Notes: generated from the letters alone by a model not told the origin. A stretch of 64,000 bases of DNA from Pseudomonas rhizoryzae (GCF_005250615.1 NZ_SULM01000002.1:310001-374000); one strand, 5' to 3'. Counted from the first letter of the stretch, positions 21,425-30,431 are shown. Numbers and translations: made by a program.

Positions 21425-21490
21425 ATCGTCACTACGAGTTCGCGCGTACAGGTCAGCGAAAGGCTTTTTAGATCATATAAGTGTATACGG
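21425..21490 (-). pseudogene. Fragment of a second immunity-like gene
   Basis: On the minus strand this stretch reads KPFADLYARTRS, against KPYADRAARARS in the intact putative immunity gene (encoded around 21767-21812). At DNA level both share CACTACGAG, CGCGCG, GGTCAGC and AAGGCTTTT in the same order and spacing. Upstream of the match the frame has a stop codon (TGA three codons before the KP pair), and no full gene can be reconstructed. It looks like the remains of a duplicated partner gene. Confidence 0.6.
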
Positions 21491-21600
21491 AAAGCTCAGG
21501 TAATCGCAGGCATCACCGACGACCTACAATAGTACGAAATGGTCGACCATACCATGCCTCCATAAAGCTTATTTTTTTTCAAGAGTAATCATCTACAACG

Positions 21601-22140
21601 TCACACCCCAGACTTATTCAAAGTTAAGATAAGATCACGAACCCCCTCGCCAGCTGCACCGATCAGTCCTTTGAAGAAATCTCGCCCTTCATATAACAGC
21701 GGCGATCCTTCCATCGACTCAGACGCTCCACGTACTGCTAAACCTCCAAAATGCTCCGCCATTCTCTCGACACTACGAGCCCGCGCGGCACGGTCAGCAT
21801 AAGGCTTTTGATACCAGCTCGAAATTTGATACTCTGCTCCTTCTTCCTCAAACTTTGCATTCACGCATGTGGCTAACGCTATCAAAGCTTCGCGAATTAA
21901 CGTGGGATCAACTTGCTTGGACTTTAAAAAAGCATCAACGCGAACGGCAGCAGCTGCAAGTAAATCACCATGGGTATAACCTAGCATAGGCGGAAAGACG
22001 CCATCAGGTAGTTTCATACCAGGTATATATGGCTGATAGTGACCTTGCATATTTTTCACGCCAGACTCCTTTGCATTTGCGACCCCTCCAATTAAAAACA
22101 TAGAAAATAAAAAAACCATCTTTTTGAAACGAGATAGCAT
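21601..22140 (-). CDS. Exported small protein, probable immunity protein to the DUF2235 lipase
   Basis: The product is 179 residues from ATG 22138-22140, with GAGG 6-7 bases upstream; an in-frame GTG four codons earlier is less likely. It has an N-terminal signal peptide (basic MLSRFKK, hydrophobic core, cut after VANA near residue 23), so the mature protein is periplasmic. The rest is helical-looking with one cysteine in ALATCVNAKFEEE and no enzymatic motif. It sits 46 bases after the DUF2235 gene on the same strand, the arrangement of an effector with its periplasmic immunity protein. Function is inferred from position and export only; I do not recognise the family. Confidence 0.55.
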   Translation of the reverse strand: MLSRFKKMVFLFSMFLIGGVANAKESGVKNMQGHYQPYIPGMKLPDGVFPPMLGYTHGDLLAAAAVRVDAFLKSKQVDPTLIREALIALATCVNAKFEEEGAEYQISSWYQKPYADRAARARSVERMAEHFGGLAVRGASESMEGSPLLYEGRDFFKGLIGAAGEGVRDLILTLNKSGV

Positions 22141-22186
22141 GGCATTCCTCACATTTTAAAGCTTCTATTTATAAAACCACAAGCCA

Positions 22187-23887
22187 CTATTGACGAATTA
22201 CCTTACTCAGATCGACACCTTGATCAAAGTTATTCTTTAAAATGCCCACAGAATCATTTGGACCTTTGGCATTCATAATAGCTGTACTTCTCCCCATCTG
22301 GACTATTTTTCCCGGATCAAGATCGCGACGATTATGAATAACAAAATCACTAGTCCGACCTATCCTTTGCAATATATGATCTTCATCCATATATATCACC
22401 AAACCACTAAAGACCTTATTTTCACTCTGCGACGCTTCAAAAACATTAACTGAAGAACTGAATGCAAGCGCTTTTTTCGCCATAAAGCAAAGTGATTCTT
22501 CAACTACTACCTTATCAACTTTTAAGTTATCTTTACCTTCAGGTAATGCAGGGAAAGGCACAGATTCCAGCTTTAGACTTTCAATATACGTAAAGTCTGG
22601 ACGAGAGTAACCTGCTAGCATTTTTAGCCCCTCCATCCTACTATTAAGAGCCTTCCCCTGCATATTCCTCAATTTATTATCATATTCACTTTGATCTTGC
22701 TCATCAACTTCGTTCTGAACACTATATCTACCAAAAAACTCAGCAAACTGATCTTTAATTTTTCCTGCCGCACCAACGAACCAATCACCTACTACTTCAG
22801 CTCCACGGCGAATGCTACTTTTACTCAAAGAATCATCGGTTTCAAAAAGTACCTTACGGCCTTGGACCTCATGTTCGAAAGGCCGACTTTGTCTGGACAA
22901 GAAGTTTAGTGAGCCTCGCTCCAAGGGAAAGGCCGAATTGTCCAAGACTTGAAAGGCTCCATCATCACGGCGAATGAAGGCTTCATTGCCTGCCTTTAGC
23001 CGCGAATCTATTAGAGCCTCCTGTACTTTTTCAGGACTTTTGATCAGTTCGTTATACTGCTTAATCCATTGAATATCTTCCTGCTGCATGGGTCTGAGCT
23101 GGATACCGGCACTTTGTAGTCGGTCGTACATAACCGCAAAAGGACCCGCCGCCAAAACATCATTGCGATATCCACCGCCAACCTGAGAATGAGCACCAGC
23201 GAATTTTAGCTCCTCGATGCGCGAGTTGTCATCATCACGGAGAGCGCTGGTTAAACGGAATGTATCACGGTACTCATTCATCGCTACTAAATGAGTAGTA
23301 GAATCGACATTTTTGCCTATTTCTAGATTTTTACCTAGATGTGTATCTCCCAAGGCATTTCCGTAGGAAGCAACAGTATCGAAGAGACCTAATTTTTTTA
23401 TATGAGCTTGTCCAGGCTGGATTAGATAGTCGCCACTAGGCTTACCTTCAGCATCCCATTTCGGTACTCCGCGCTCGATGAATTCATTAGCCAAGGCACG
23501 CGCCTGTGCGGCCCCGCGGCTGAAACCAACAATGCTTACGGAGACAGGCTGCTCAGGATATTTATTATGGAAGGCGACGATAGCGTTATAAGCCTGTTCT
23601 ATGCGGGAACTGCTACCCAAGCCGGTAGCGCTCTCCAACACAGATCTAGGACTAGTAACCGCCTGGCTACCAACACCATCAAAATAGACCTTTTCGGATT
23701 GCCCGGATCGGTCGTGGACATCGTACTCCAACGGCTCATGCCCAGAATTACGGGCTAAGTTATTACCTTTAGCCATATCCAGCTCATAGAGCCGGGCAAC
23801 ATTGGTTTGCGTTCCTATTGGAGTATGTAAATCTTTATTGTTTCCTGTTCCATCAAAATACACCGTAAATCTTAATGGCTCCACCAT
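22187..23887 (-). CDS. DUF2235 (Tle1-like) lipase-fold putative toxin with KfrB-like C-terminus
   Basis: The product is 566 residues, starting at ATG 23885-23887 with AGGG about 7 bases upstream. The N-terminal half is a DUF2235 alpha/beta hydrolase: YFDGTGNN at 10-17, nucleophile elbow GFSRG with Ser123, candidate Asp170 in LGLFDTVASYG and His233 in GAHSQVGGGY. Relatives include T6SS phospholipase effectors (Tle1). The last 80 residues (about 488-566: FSGLVIYMDEDHILQRIGR, then HNRRDLDPG) resemble the KfrB domain of plasmid-borne polyvalent proteins. There is no signal peptide, so it would need a secretion system. It is followed by the exported probable immunity gene and, further on, by the coupling ATPase. 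No VgrG, PAAR or adaptor gene is present. Confidence 0.75.
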   Translation of the reverse strand: MVEPLRFTVYFDGTGNNKDLHTPIGTQTNVARLYELDMAKGNNLARNSGHEPLEYDVHDRSGQSEKVYFDGVGSQAVTSPRSVLESATGLGSSSRIEQAYNAIVAFHNKYPEQPVSVSIVGFSRGAAQARALANEFIERGVPKWDAEGKPSGDYLIQPGQAHIKKLGLFDTVASYGNALGDTHLGKNLEIGKNVDSTTHLVAMNEYRDTFRLTSALRDDDNSRIEELKFAGAHSQVGGGYRNDVLAAGPFAVMYDRLQSAGIQLRPMQQEDIQWIKQYNELIKSPEKVQEALIDSRLKAGNEAFIRRDDGAFQVLDNSAFPLERGSLNFLSRQSRPFEHEVQGRKVLFETDDSLSKSSIRRGAEVVGDWFVGAAGKIKDQFAEFFGRYSVQNEVDEQDQSEYDNKLRNMQGKALNSRMEGLKMLAGYSRPDFTYIESLKLESVPFPALPEGKDNLKVDKVVVEESLCFMAKKALAFSSSVNVFEASQSENKVFSGLVIYMDEDHILQRIGRTSDFVIHNRRDLDPGKIVQMGRSTAIMNAKGPNDSVGILKNNFDQGVDLSKVIRQ

Positions 23888-24742
23888 GTCATATCCCTAT
23901 GAAGTTTCGATCTAGGAAGCATATTCGGCTTCCCTTTAAAACCTTGCACCCCACTCACTCAAGCTTGAGATCAAACGATCTATATTAATTAATTACCCAG
24001 AAGATCCACAGGATCGTAAAAAAGCCAAGCCAATTACAGCATCACACAGACTGAGAAAATTTGTTATTCATTTACCCATCGAGCTTCAACCTGTTGCTGC
24101 CGCTGCACCCTAAAACTCCTGCTTAAAACAGATTCTTTACAAATATCACCCTTAAGAGCAGTGCCTGGTAAAACCTTTTGAAACTATGATAAGTGGAAAT
24201 GCATGAGCAAAATCATGACATAGACTGATCTCGAGAAAACTCAAATTACCTCAGACAACTACAATTCCGAACACTCAAAGCTCTCAAAATTTTGTAAGCA
24301 TATACTTACAGAAAGCCATCACCTATTGTATTTCTTTTACACAAGAAAACTCTAATAACTGACGACAAAAAACCAAAAAATCCATAAAAAACCATACTTT
24401 ACAGATCAAGCATTTAGATGATTTAAATAAATCTCACTATATGAGTTGGGCAGCATTGTTTTGGTAACTGGGCTATTTTGCCGAAGTCTTCTCTTGAGCT
24501 AGCTGAATACACCCACAATGCCTCCTGGGCGGGATAGCGACGCGGCGGCTTCAGGGGCTGACTGCAACACCTAGTCTGATGCTTTAGAAGTTCGTGCAAG
24601 AATTAGCGAGTGTTTTTTTGTGCTGGCTAGGCGCAGGAGGGCTATGGCGAGGCGTGGCAACGCCGCCTAGGCCAAAAGCGCCGCCGCAATTGTGTAGGTA
24701 ATTTCTGAAACATCACACTATTTATTGAGTTAAGGAAGGGCT
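23888..24742. other. AT-rich gene-free spacer upstream of the DUF2235 gene
   Basis: No credible gene is seen on either strand. A near-perfect palindrome TGTAAG-CATATA-CTTACA lies at 24293-24310, about 400 bases upstream of the DUF2235 start, and could be a regulator site. From about 24,480 the GC content rises again, and the left part of the degraded IS element begins. Confidence 0.55.
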
Positions 24743-25678
24743 CTAATGATGCTTTGCCATCATCAGCGTCATCATCTCGATCAGACACTTGTAATCAAAG
24801 CGCTGGCGAGAAAAAATGTTCAGTTTTCAAGCAATGGCGTCCAATGGCTCCTGACTGTAAACCGACAGGTCAGTGCCCTTGGGCAAGTACTGACGAATTG
24901 GGCCGTTGATATTGAGGGGCGGTCGTCCGTTTGCTACCACGCTGCCAAGGGCTGTGTGGGTCGCAGAATGTAGATGGCCATGCCCGCTCGCTGCGTGACT
25001 TGTGCATGACGCGCCATCTCTCGGCAATAGTCGTAGCTCAACGTTTCCGAGCCGCCAGAGGCATGCGGTTCAAGGCCACACTGAAGCCTTCAACCCCGCC
25101 GAGGTTGCGGTGGTGTCATGCATCTTGACCAGCATCAGGTAGCATGTGCTGCTCTCCACCAGGGTACGTACAGCGGACGCATTGGCTTTGCCCTTGATGT
25201 CAGGTCGGGGATCTAGCCTCGGCGATCAACGCTTCCCATGCGTAGCCAACAGGCAGAGCATAGATCGCGTTGTAGATCGTCTCGCGACAGACGAACGTCT
25301 CTTCAAAACTCGAAAATTCCATGGACCTGAGCTTGCCGGCAATTGGCTGGGAGAGAAGCGTTTTCGCAACGGATAGACCACAAGATCGAACAGCTCGTTG
25401 CCCGGCACGAGCCTGTGTGCTGGCCGGCATACCGTGCGCGCCGCCGCCTTGTATCTTGGGCAGTGACGGCCAGGTATCGGCTGTTTGCGTCGCGGTTACG
25501 ATGCCACTCGTGGATCACGGTGGATGGGCTGGCGATAGCTCGGACGCTCAGGCCCTGAGCCTGGCCCAATTGAAGGATAACGCGTTCTTCGAGAGTGAGT
25601 TCTTTGTAAGACATGGTGACATCGTAAGGCAAAACTCAACAAGCTCAGATGTTGCACTCAATTTGTGCCGCCGCCTCA
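24539..25678 (-). mobile_element. Degraded IS30-family insertion sequence
   Basis: The element is defined by a decayed IS30-type transposase (24743-25614) and possible imperfect terminal inverted repeats. GACGCGGCGGC followed by TGCAACACCT at 24539-24572 faces AGATGTTGCA and GCCGCCGCCTC at 25648-25678, with a 3-base gap in the alignment. The total of about 1.1 kb is normal for the family. It occupies the right end of the island next to ptsP. Confidence 0.55.
24743..25614 (-). pseudogene. IS30-family transposase, multiply frameshifted
   Basis: Recognisable pieces lie in order but in different frames. The N-terminus MSYKELTLEERVILQLGQAQ with its helix-turn-helix starts at 25614. Next come NELFDLVVYPLRKRFSPSQ, then IAGKLRSMEFSSFEETFVCR followed by ETIYNAIYALPVG, then IKGKANASAVRTLVE with YLMLVKMHDTTATSA, and finally GPIRQYLPKGTDLSVYSQEP near 24,850. 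The last piece RQRFDYKCLIEMMTLMMAK ends at TAG 24743. About 50 residues between the ALPVG and IKGKAN pieces, including the start of the DDE domain, are missing. It is non-functional. Confidence 0.85.
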
Positions 25679-25740
25679 TTCTTTCGACGGTCATTCTTCT
25701 TACGGCGGCTGTCATCAACTCCCAATAGATTTCAACAACC

Positions 25741-28020
25741 CTAGCTCTGGACGCTGGCTGCCGGATTGATCACCCGGCCCAGTCCGAGGTTGCGCAAGGC
25801 CAGGTGCAGGGCGCTATGGATGACCTGGGGATTGTCGATCTGGCGCATCTGCTGCACCAGTTCCTTGGCCTTTTCCAGGGTGACCTGGCGCAGCAGCCAC
25901 TTCACCTTGGGCAGGTTGGTGGCGTTCATCGACAGGGTATCGAAGCCCATGCCCATGAGCAGCACCGCCGCCGCCGGATCGCCGGCCATCTCGCCGCAGA
26001 TACTGACCGGTACCCCTTCGGCGTGGGCCCCGTCTACCACCTGCTGCAGAGCCTGCAGCACCGCTGGATGGAAATAATCGTAGAGGTCGGCCACCCGCGG
26101 GTTGTTGCGATCCACTGCCAGCAGGTACTGGGTGAGGTCGTTGGAGCCCACCGAGATGAAATCCACCTGGCGCGCCAGATCGCGGGCCTGGTAGACCGCC
26201 GAGGGCACCTCGACCATGACGCCCACCGGCGGCATAGGGATGTCGACGCCCTCGTCGCGAACCTCGCACCAGGCGCGGTGCAGCAGGTGTTGGGATTCCT
26301 CCACCTCGTGCACGCCGGAGATCATCGGCAGCATGATGCGCAGGTTGTTCAGCCCTTCGCTGGCCTTGAGCATGGCGCGGGTCTGCACCAGGAAGATTTC
26401 CGGGTGATCCAGGGTGACGCGGATGCCGCGCCAGCCGAGGAAGGGGTTGTCTTCCTTGATCGGGAAATAGGACAGCGCCTTGTCGCCGCCGACGTCCAGG
26501 GTCCTCATGGTCACCGGCGCCGGATGGAAGGCCGCCAGTTGCTCACGATAGATGGAGAGCTGCTCCTTCTCGCTGGGGAAGCGCTCGTTGACCATGAAGG
26601 GCACTTCGGTGCGGTACAGCCCCACCCCTTCGGCGCCGCGCTGCTGGGCGCGGGCCACGTCGGCCATGAGGCCGGTGTTGACCCACAGCGGCATGCGATG
26701 GCCGTCGAGGGTCTCGCAGGGCAGGCTGCGCAGGGCGTCGAGGCCCTGGGTGAGCTGGCGCTCCTCCTCCACCACGTCGCCGTACTGCTTGATCAGCGTC
26801 GCCGACGGATTGGTGAAGATCTCGCCGTGGTAGCCATCGACGATGAGGTCGATGCCGTCTACTTTGGAATACGGCAGATCCACCGCGCCCATGACGGTCG
26901 GGATGCCCATGGCGCGCGCCAGGATGGCGACGTGGGAGTTGCCCGAGCCGAGCACCGAGATCAGACCGACCAGGCGCCCCTCGGGCACCTCGCCGAGCAT
27001 GGCCGGCGAGAGTTCCTCGCTGACCAGGATGGTGTTTTCCGGATAGATCAGACAGGCCTGGTGGGCCTGTTGCAGATAGGCCAGCAACCGGCGGCCGAGG
27101 TCGCGGACATCGGCGGCGCGCTCGCGCAGATAGGCGTCGTCCATCAGCTCGAAGCGCTGGACGTGCTCCATCACCACCTGGCGCAGGGCACCCTGGGCCC
27201 ATTGGCCGCTCTTGATGATGGTGGTCACCTCGTTACCGAGGGCGGCGTCGTCGAGCATCATCAGGTAGACGTCGAACAGCGCCCGCTCTTCCTTGCGCAA
27301 CTGGGTGGACAGCCGCTTGGACAGCGCCTTCATGTCCGCCCGCACGCCTTCCAGCGCGGAGCGGAACAGCTGCAGCTCGGCGTCGATGTCGGTCACGGTC
27401 TTGTCGGGAACCACCTCGAGATCGGCGGGCGGCAACACCACCACCGCCTTGCCGACGCCGACCCCCGGGGAACCGGGAATGCCGACGAAGCGCGCCTCCT
27501 GGATACCCTTGCCCTGCCGATCCAAGCCCCGGATGGTCCCGGTGGCCTCGGCGTGGGCGATCACCCCGGCGAGCTGGGCGCTCATGGTGACCAGAAAGGC
27601 TTCCTCGCCTTCGTCGAACTGACGACGTTCCTTCTGCTGCACCACCAGTACGCCCATGACCCGGCGGTGGTGGATGATGGGTGCACCGAGGAAAGACGCA
27701 TAGCGCTCCTCTCCGGTCTCGGCAAAATAACGGAAGCGGGGGTGGCTGGCGGCGTCTTCGAGGTTGAGCGGCTCTTCGCGCGTGCCGACCAAGCCGACCA
27801 GGCCCTCGTTGGGGGCCATGCTGACCCGACCGATGGACTTCTTGTTCAGGCCTTCGGTGGCCATGAGCACGAAACGATTGGTGTCCGGGTCGAGCAGATA
27901 GACGGAGCAGACCTGCGACTGCATGGCCGCGCGGACACGCTGCACGATGATGGACAGTGCCGACCCCAGATCCTTGGCGGCATTGACCTCCTGGACGATC
28001 TTGCGCAGGACTCCCAGCAT
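25741..28020 (-). CDS. ptsP: PtsP, GAF-domain phosphoenolpyruvate phosphotransferase (EI-Ntr)
   Basis: The product is 759 residues. An N-terminal GAF domain (about 18-155) is followed by an enzyme-I-like core: a PEP-utiliser N-terminal domain (about 180-300), the phospho-histidine segment GSGNSHVAILARAMGIP with His363, and the TIM-barrel PEP-binding domain (GLYRTEVPF, LDVGGDK, FISVGSNDLTQY, SICGEMAGD). PtsP phosphorylates NPr in the nitrogen-related phosphotransfer chain that senses glutamine and alpha-ketoglutarate and affects K+ and carbon control. Its stop lies directly at the right edge of the island. Confidence 0.96.
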   Translation of the reverse strand: MLGVLRKIVQEVNAAKDLGSALSIIVQRVRAAMQSQVCSVYLLDPDTNRFVLMATEGLNKKSIGRVSMAPNEGLVGLVGTREEPLNLEDAASHPRFRYFAETGEERYASFLGAPIIHHRRVMGVLVVQQKERRQFDEGEEAFLVTMSAQLAGVIAHAEATGTIRGLDRQGKGIQEARFVGIPGSPGVGVGKAVVVLPPADLEVVPDKTVTDIDAELQLFRSALEGVRADMKALSKRLSTQLRKEERALFDVYLMMLDDAALGNEVTTIIKSGQWAQGALRQVVMEHVQRFELMDDAYLRERAADVRDLGRRLLAYLQQAHQACLIYPENTILVSEELSPAMLGEVPEGRLVGLISVLGSGNSHVAILARAMGIPTVMGAVDLPYSKVDGIDLIVDGYHGEIFTNPSATLIKQYGDVVEEERQLTQGLDALRSLPCETLDGHRMPLWVNTGLMADVARAQQRGAEGVGLYRTEVPFMVNERFPSEKEQLSIYREQLAAFHPAPVTMRTLDVGGDKALSYFPIKEDNPFLGWRGIRVTLDHPEIFLVQTRAMLKASEGLNNLRIMLPMISGVHEVEESQHLLHRAWCEVRDEGVDIPMPPVGVMVEVPSAVYQARDLARQVDFISVGSNDLTQYLLAVDRNNPRVADLYDYFHPAVLQALQQVVDGAHAEGVPVSICGEMAGDPAAAVLLMGMGFDTLSMNATNLPKVKWLLRQVTLEKAKELVQQMRQIDNPQVIHSALHLALRNLGLGRVINPAASVQS

Positions 28021-28131
28021 CTAGAGCCTCCGCAGTTGACACCCGGCGGGTCCGCCGGCGTGCATCACGTGTCGTTCATCCTGCATGACCACAGCTTCTC
28101 CTCACCTCTTTCGCACCGGCCGCGCCGGCAG

Positions 28132-28605
28132 TCAGGCCAGCAAGCGGGGTGCCAACTCCTTGAGCGCCCGCCGATAGACCTCGCGTTTGAAGGTCACTAC
28201 CTGGCCCAGGGGATACCAGTAGCTCACCCAACGCCAGCCATCGAATTCCGGCTTGCCCGTGACATCCATCCGTACCCGCTGCTCTTCCGCCGTCAGCCGC
28301 AGCAGGAACCACTTCTGCTTCTGGCCGATGCACAGCGGACGGCTGTGCGTGCGCACCATGCGCTGCGGTAGACGATAGCGCAGCCAGCCCCGAGTACAGG
28401 CCAGGATACGGACGTCATCGGGGCTCAGCCCCACCTCTTCGTTCAGCTCCCGGTACAGCGCCTCTTCCGGCGTTTCCCGGTCATCGATTCCACCCTGGGG
28501 GAATTGCCAGGCATCTTGGTTGATGCGACGGGCCCACAGTACTTGGCCGGCATCGTTGGCGAGAATGATGCCGACATTGGGGCGAAAACCATCAGCGTCG
28601 ATCAC
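28132..28605 (-). CDS. rppH: RNA pyrophosphohydrolase RppH
   Basis: The product is 157 residues from GTG 28603-28605 ([12 protein letters not shown]), preceded by AAGGGTGG. A longer frame exists, but this start matches the family. RppH removes pyrophosphate from the 5' end of mRNA to trigger decay. The Nudix box runs from [16 protein letters not shown] to LNEEVGL. Other conserved blocks are [18 protein letters not shown] and [13 protein letters not shown]. It precedes ptsP on the same strand. Confidence 0.95.
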   Translation of the reverse strand: MIDADGFRPNVGIILANDAGQVLWARRINQDAWQFPQGGIDDRETPEEALYRELNEEVGLSPDDVRILACTRGWLRYRLPQRMVRTHSRPLCIGQKQKWFLLRLTAEEQRVRMDVTGKPEFDGWRWVSYWYPLGQVVTFKREVYRRALKELAPRLLA

Positions 28606-28796
28606 GGCTGCCACCCTTGAAAAATATCGTTGCCCGCATTGTTCCACAAAGCCCGACAGCCCAGCAATGCAAGCTCCGGACCGACTGGGGCGTGGCCGAC
28701 CGACGCCGTCTCCAGAAGCGCGATAGGGCCGGCAAAGGTCCGCATTATGGTGAGCCCTTGCTGAACATCGGCTTAAGACCCGGCAATCGTCGCGGA

Positions 28797-30338
28797 TTAG
28801 CGGAAATGTCGCTGCAGCGCCATGTAGCCGGCCAGGGCCAGACCGATCCAGCCCACCAGCCAGAAATAGTCGAGATAGCCCAGCACCTGACTCTGCCGGG
28901 TGACCAGGCTGGAAATCTGCGCCAGGGCACTGTCCGCGCCGGTGGCCTGCCGATAGCGCTCGCCGTAGGCCTGGTAGGCCTGGGCATAGGGATTGACCGA
29001 AGCACTGAGGACCGCGGCGTGAAAGGCGTCACGCCACTGCAGGAAGACATTGGACAGCACGATGCCCATGGGCATGACCAGTTGCTGGGTCATGTTCTTG
29101 ATCTGGTAGGCCTGGCTGAAATAGGCAGGTTCCACGCGCATGAAGGTGTACATGATGATCACCGCGAAGGTACCGATCAGGTAGGTGCCGTGCATCATCA
29201 GGCCGGGGACCAGTTGCTGATGGAGAGGCACGTCGGCGTGCTGGCGCACCATCCAGAAGCCATAGCCGGCCAGCAACAGGTAGCCGGCCACCAGGTATTT
29301 ACGAAAGCCACCCCAGGGAAAGCGCTCGCGCAGCCAGACCGAGGTGATCATCAACAGCGGTACCAGGCCGCACAGCCAGCCGAGCGCCATGACGCCGCCG
29401 GCGGTGTGGACCGGCAGTTGCAGGCCGTTGACCACGTACTGGGGGATGACGAAGTTGTAGGCCCCCAACAGGAAGTAGTTGAGCATCATGAACAGCATGC
29501 CGGCGAGAAAGCCGGGGGTGATGGCGTTCTTGAAATCCAGGGTCGGCCGCGCCAGTCCACGTTCGTAGTAGACGTACAGGCCGAGGATGGCCGCGCCCAG
29601 CAGCAGCTCCAGGGCCAGCCGCAGGCCATCGCTGAAGAAATCGAAGGCCAGCCGTTGGGTGGTGGTGGTGAGCAGCAGGCTACCGGCGGCGAGCAGCACC
29701 ATGGATAGCAATGAAGGCGCCCCGGAATTCTGCAGCGGATGGGAACGCCGCGGCAGGGACAGCCAGACGCACACCGCCACCAGCAGGCACGCCAATGCCG
29801 GCACCATGAAGATGGCGCGCCATTGATGCCCTTCCAGCAATTCCGCGGTGGTGAAAGAGGCCAGGGCACCGCCCAGGGGCACGCCCGAGGCGAAGGCCCG
29901 GATACCGGTCGGTAGCTGAGGGCCGGAAAAGTACATCTGCACCAGCACCCGCGCGCCGGCGAAGAAGGTGGCGGCACCGGCGCCCATCAGCGCGCGGCCG
30001 GCGATGAAGAGCGGCAGATCGGTGGCGATCAGGCAGCACACCTGGCCGACGAGGTGAATGCCGACCGCGGCGAAGATCAGGTTGCGATAGCCCAGACGCT
30101 GGGCGAACCACTGGTGTGGAGCGCTGGTCAGGATGACCGCGACGCTGTAGCAGGCGGTGGCCAGGGAATAGCTGCGCGGGTCGATGCCCAGACCGCCGTA
30201 GACGTAGCGATTGGCCAGGGCGATGGACAGATTGTCGAGAAAATACACCAGCACCATGAGGGTGATGCTCAACAGGAGCAGGCCTTGATGATGAGGGCGG
30301 TCGGTATCGTCGGCGTACATGGAGACCCAGACTGGCAC
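28797..30338 (-). CDS. Major facilitator superfamily transporter (DHA2/EmrB-like)
   Basis: The product is 513 residues with about 14 hydrophobic segments and the MFS loop pattern [10 protein letters not shown] between helices 2 and 3. The helix-5 motif C region reads [14 protein letters not shown] long hydrophilic C-terminal loop (about 440-485) precedes the last helix. The start is GTG 30336-30338 or ATG 30318-30320; neither has a strong ribosome site. The substrate cannot be told. It lies upstream of rppH, at the joint between two gene blocks that are distant in P. aeruginosa. Confidence 0.8.
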   Translation of the reverse strand: MPVWVSMYADDTDRPHHQGLLLLSITLMVLVYFLDNLSIALANRYVYGGLGIDPRSYSLATACYSVAVILTSAPHQWFAQRLGYRNLIFAAVGIHLVGQVCCLIATDLPLFIAGRALMGAGAATFFAGARVLVQMYFSGPQLPTGIRAFASGVPLGGALASFTTAELLEGHQWRAIFMVPALACLLVAVCVWLSLPRRSHPLQNSGAPSLLSMVLLAAGSLLLTTTTQRLAFDFFSDGLRLALELLLGAAILGLYVYYERGLARPTLDFKNAITPGFLAGMLFMMLNYFLLGAYNFVIPQYVVNGLQLPVHTAGGVMALGWLCGLVPLLMITSVWLRERFPWGGFRKYLVAGYLLLAGYGFWMVRQHADVPLHQQLVPGLMMHGTYLIGTFAVIIMYTFMRVEPAYFSQAYQIKNMTQQLVMPMGIVLSNVFLQWRDAFHAAVLSASVNPYAQAYQAYGERYRQATGADSALAQISSLVTRQSQVLGYLDYFWLVGWIGLALAGYMALQRHFR

Positions 30339-30431
30339 GGAAGTAGCCAGCCGTGGACCCCTGAGCCTGGGGCGGGTTCAGCACTCGAGGCATCGCGATG
30401 TCGCGCAGGTGAACCGAATCGCTGCCGCCGG

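Larger units (their letters stand above)
20625..21600. other. Long AT-rich spacer with repeats and a gene fragment
   Basis: No credible intact gene is seen. It contains an 8-base tandem repeat (20841-20886), a nested inverted repeat between about 21310 and 21379 (AGGGGCT/AGCCCCT outside, ATTCGG/CCGAAT inside) and a fragment resembling the downstream part of the putative immunity gene (about 21425-21490). A 60-100 codon open frame on the plus strand at 20666-20989 is formed largely by the tandem repeat and is not considered real. Confidence 0.6.
18410..25735. mobile_element. AT-rich genomic island between the TSUP gene and ptsP
   Basis: About 7.3 kb of clearly lower GC than both flanks separates two core genes that are close neighbours in P. 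aeruginosa (PA0340-like TSUP and PA0337-like ptsP, from memory). Contents are a TraG/VirD4-type coupling ATPase, a DUF2235 lipase-fold protein, an exported putative immunity protein, an immunity-gene fragment, long gene-poor AT-rich spacers and a decayed IS30-family element at the right end. No integrase, relaxase or clear att repeats are visible, so the way it arrived is unknown. Confidence 0.8.

Noticed and set aside
22187-23887. Typical Xanthomonas-type T4SS effector (X-Tfe) with XVIPCD tail
   Set aside because: The C-terminus lacks the glutamine-rich XVIPCD features and instead looks KfrB-like; the T4SS link therefore rests on the neighbouring coupling protein only.
22187-23887. Straightforward T6SS Tle1 effector locus
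   Set aside because: Catalytic domain fits, but no VgrG, PAAR, Hcp or DUF4123 adaptor gene lies in the island; kept as an alternative rather than the main call.
24746-24973. Plus-strand open frames within the IS remnant
   Set aside because: They are antisense to recognisable IS30 transposase pieces.
25804-28371. An 855-codon open frame antisense to ptsP and rppH
   Set aside because: Both genes on the other strand are clear by motif; this frame is a GC3 shadow with no recognisable domain.
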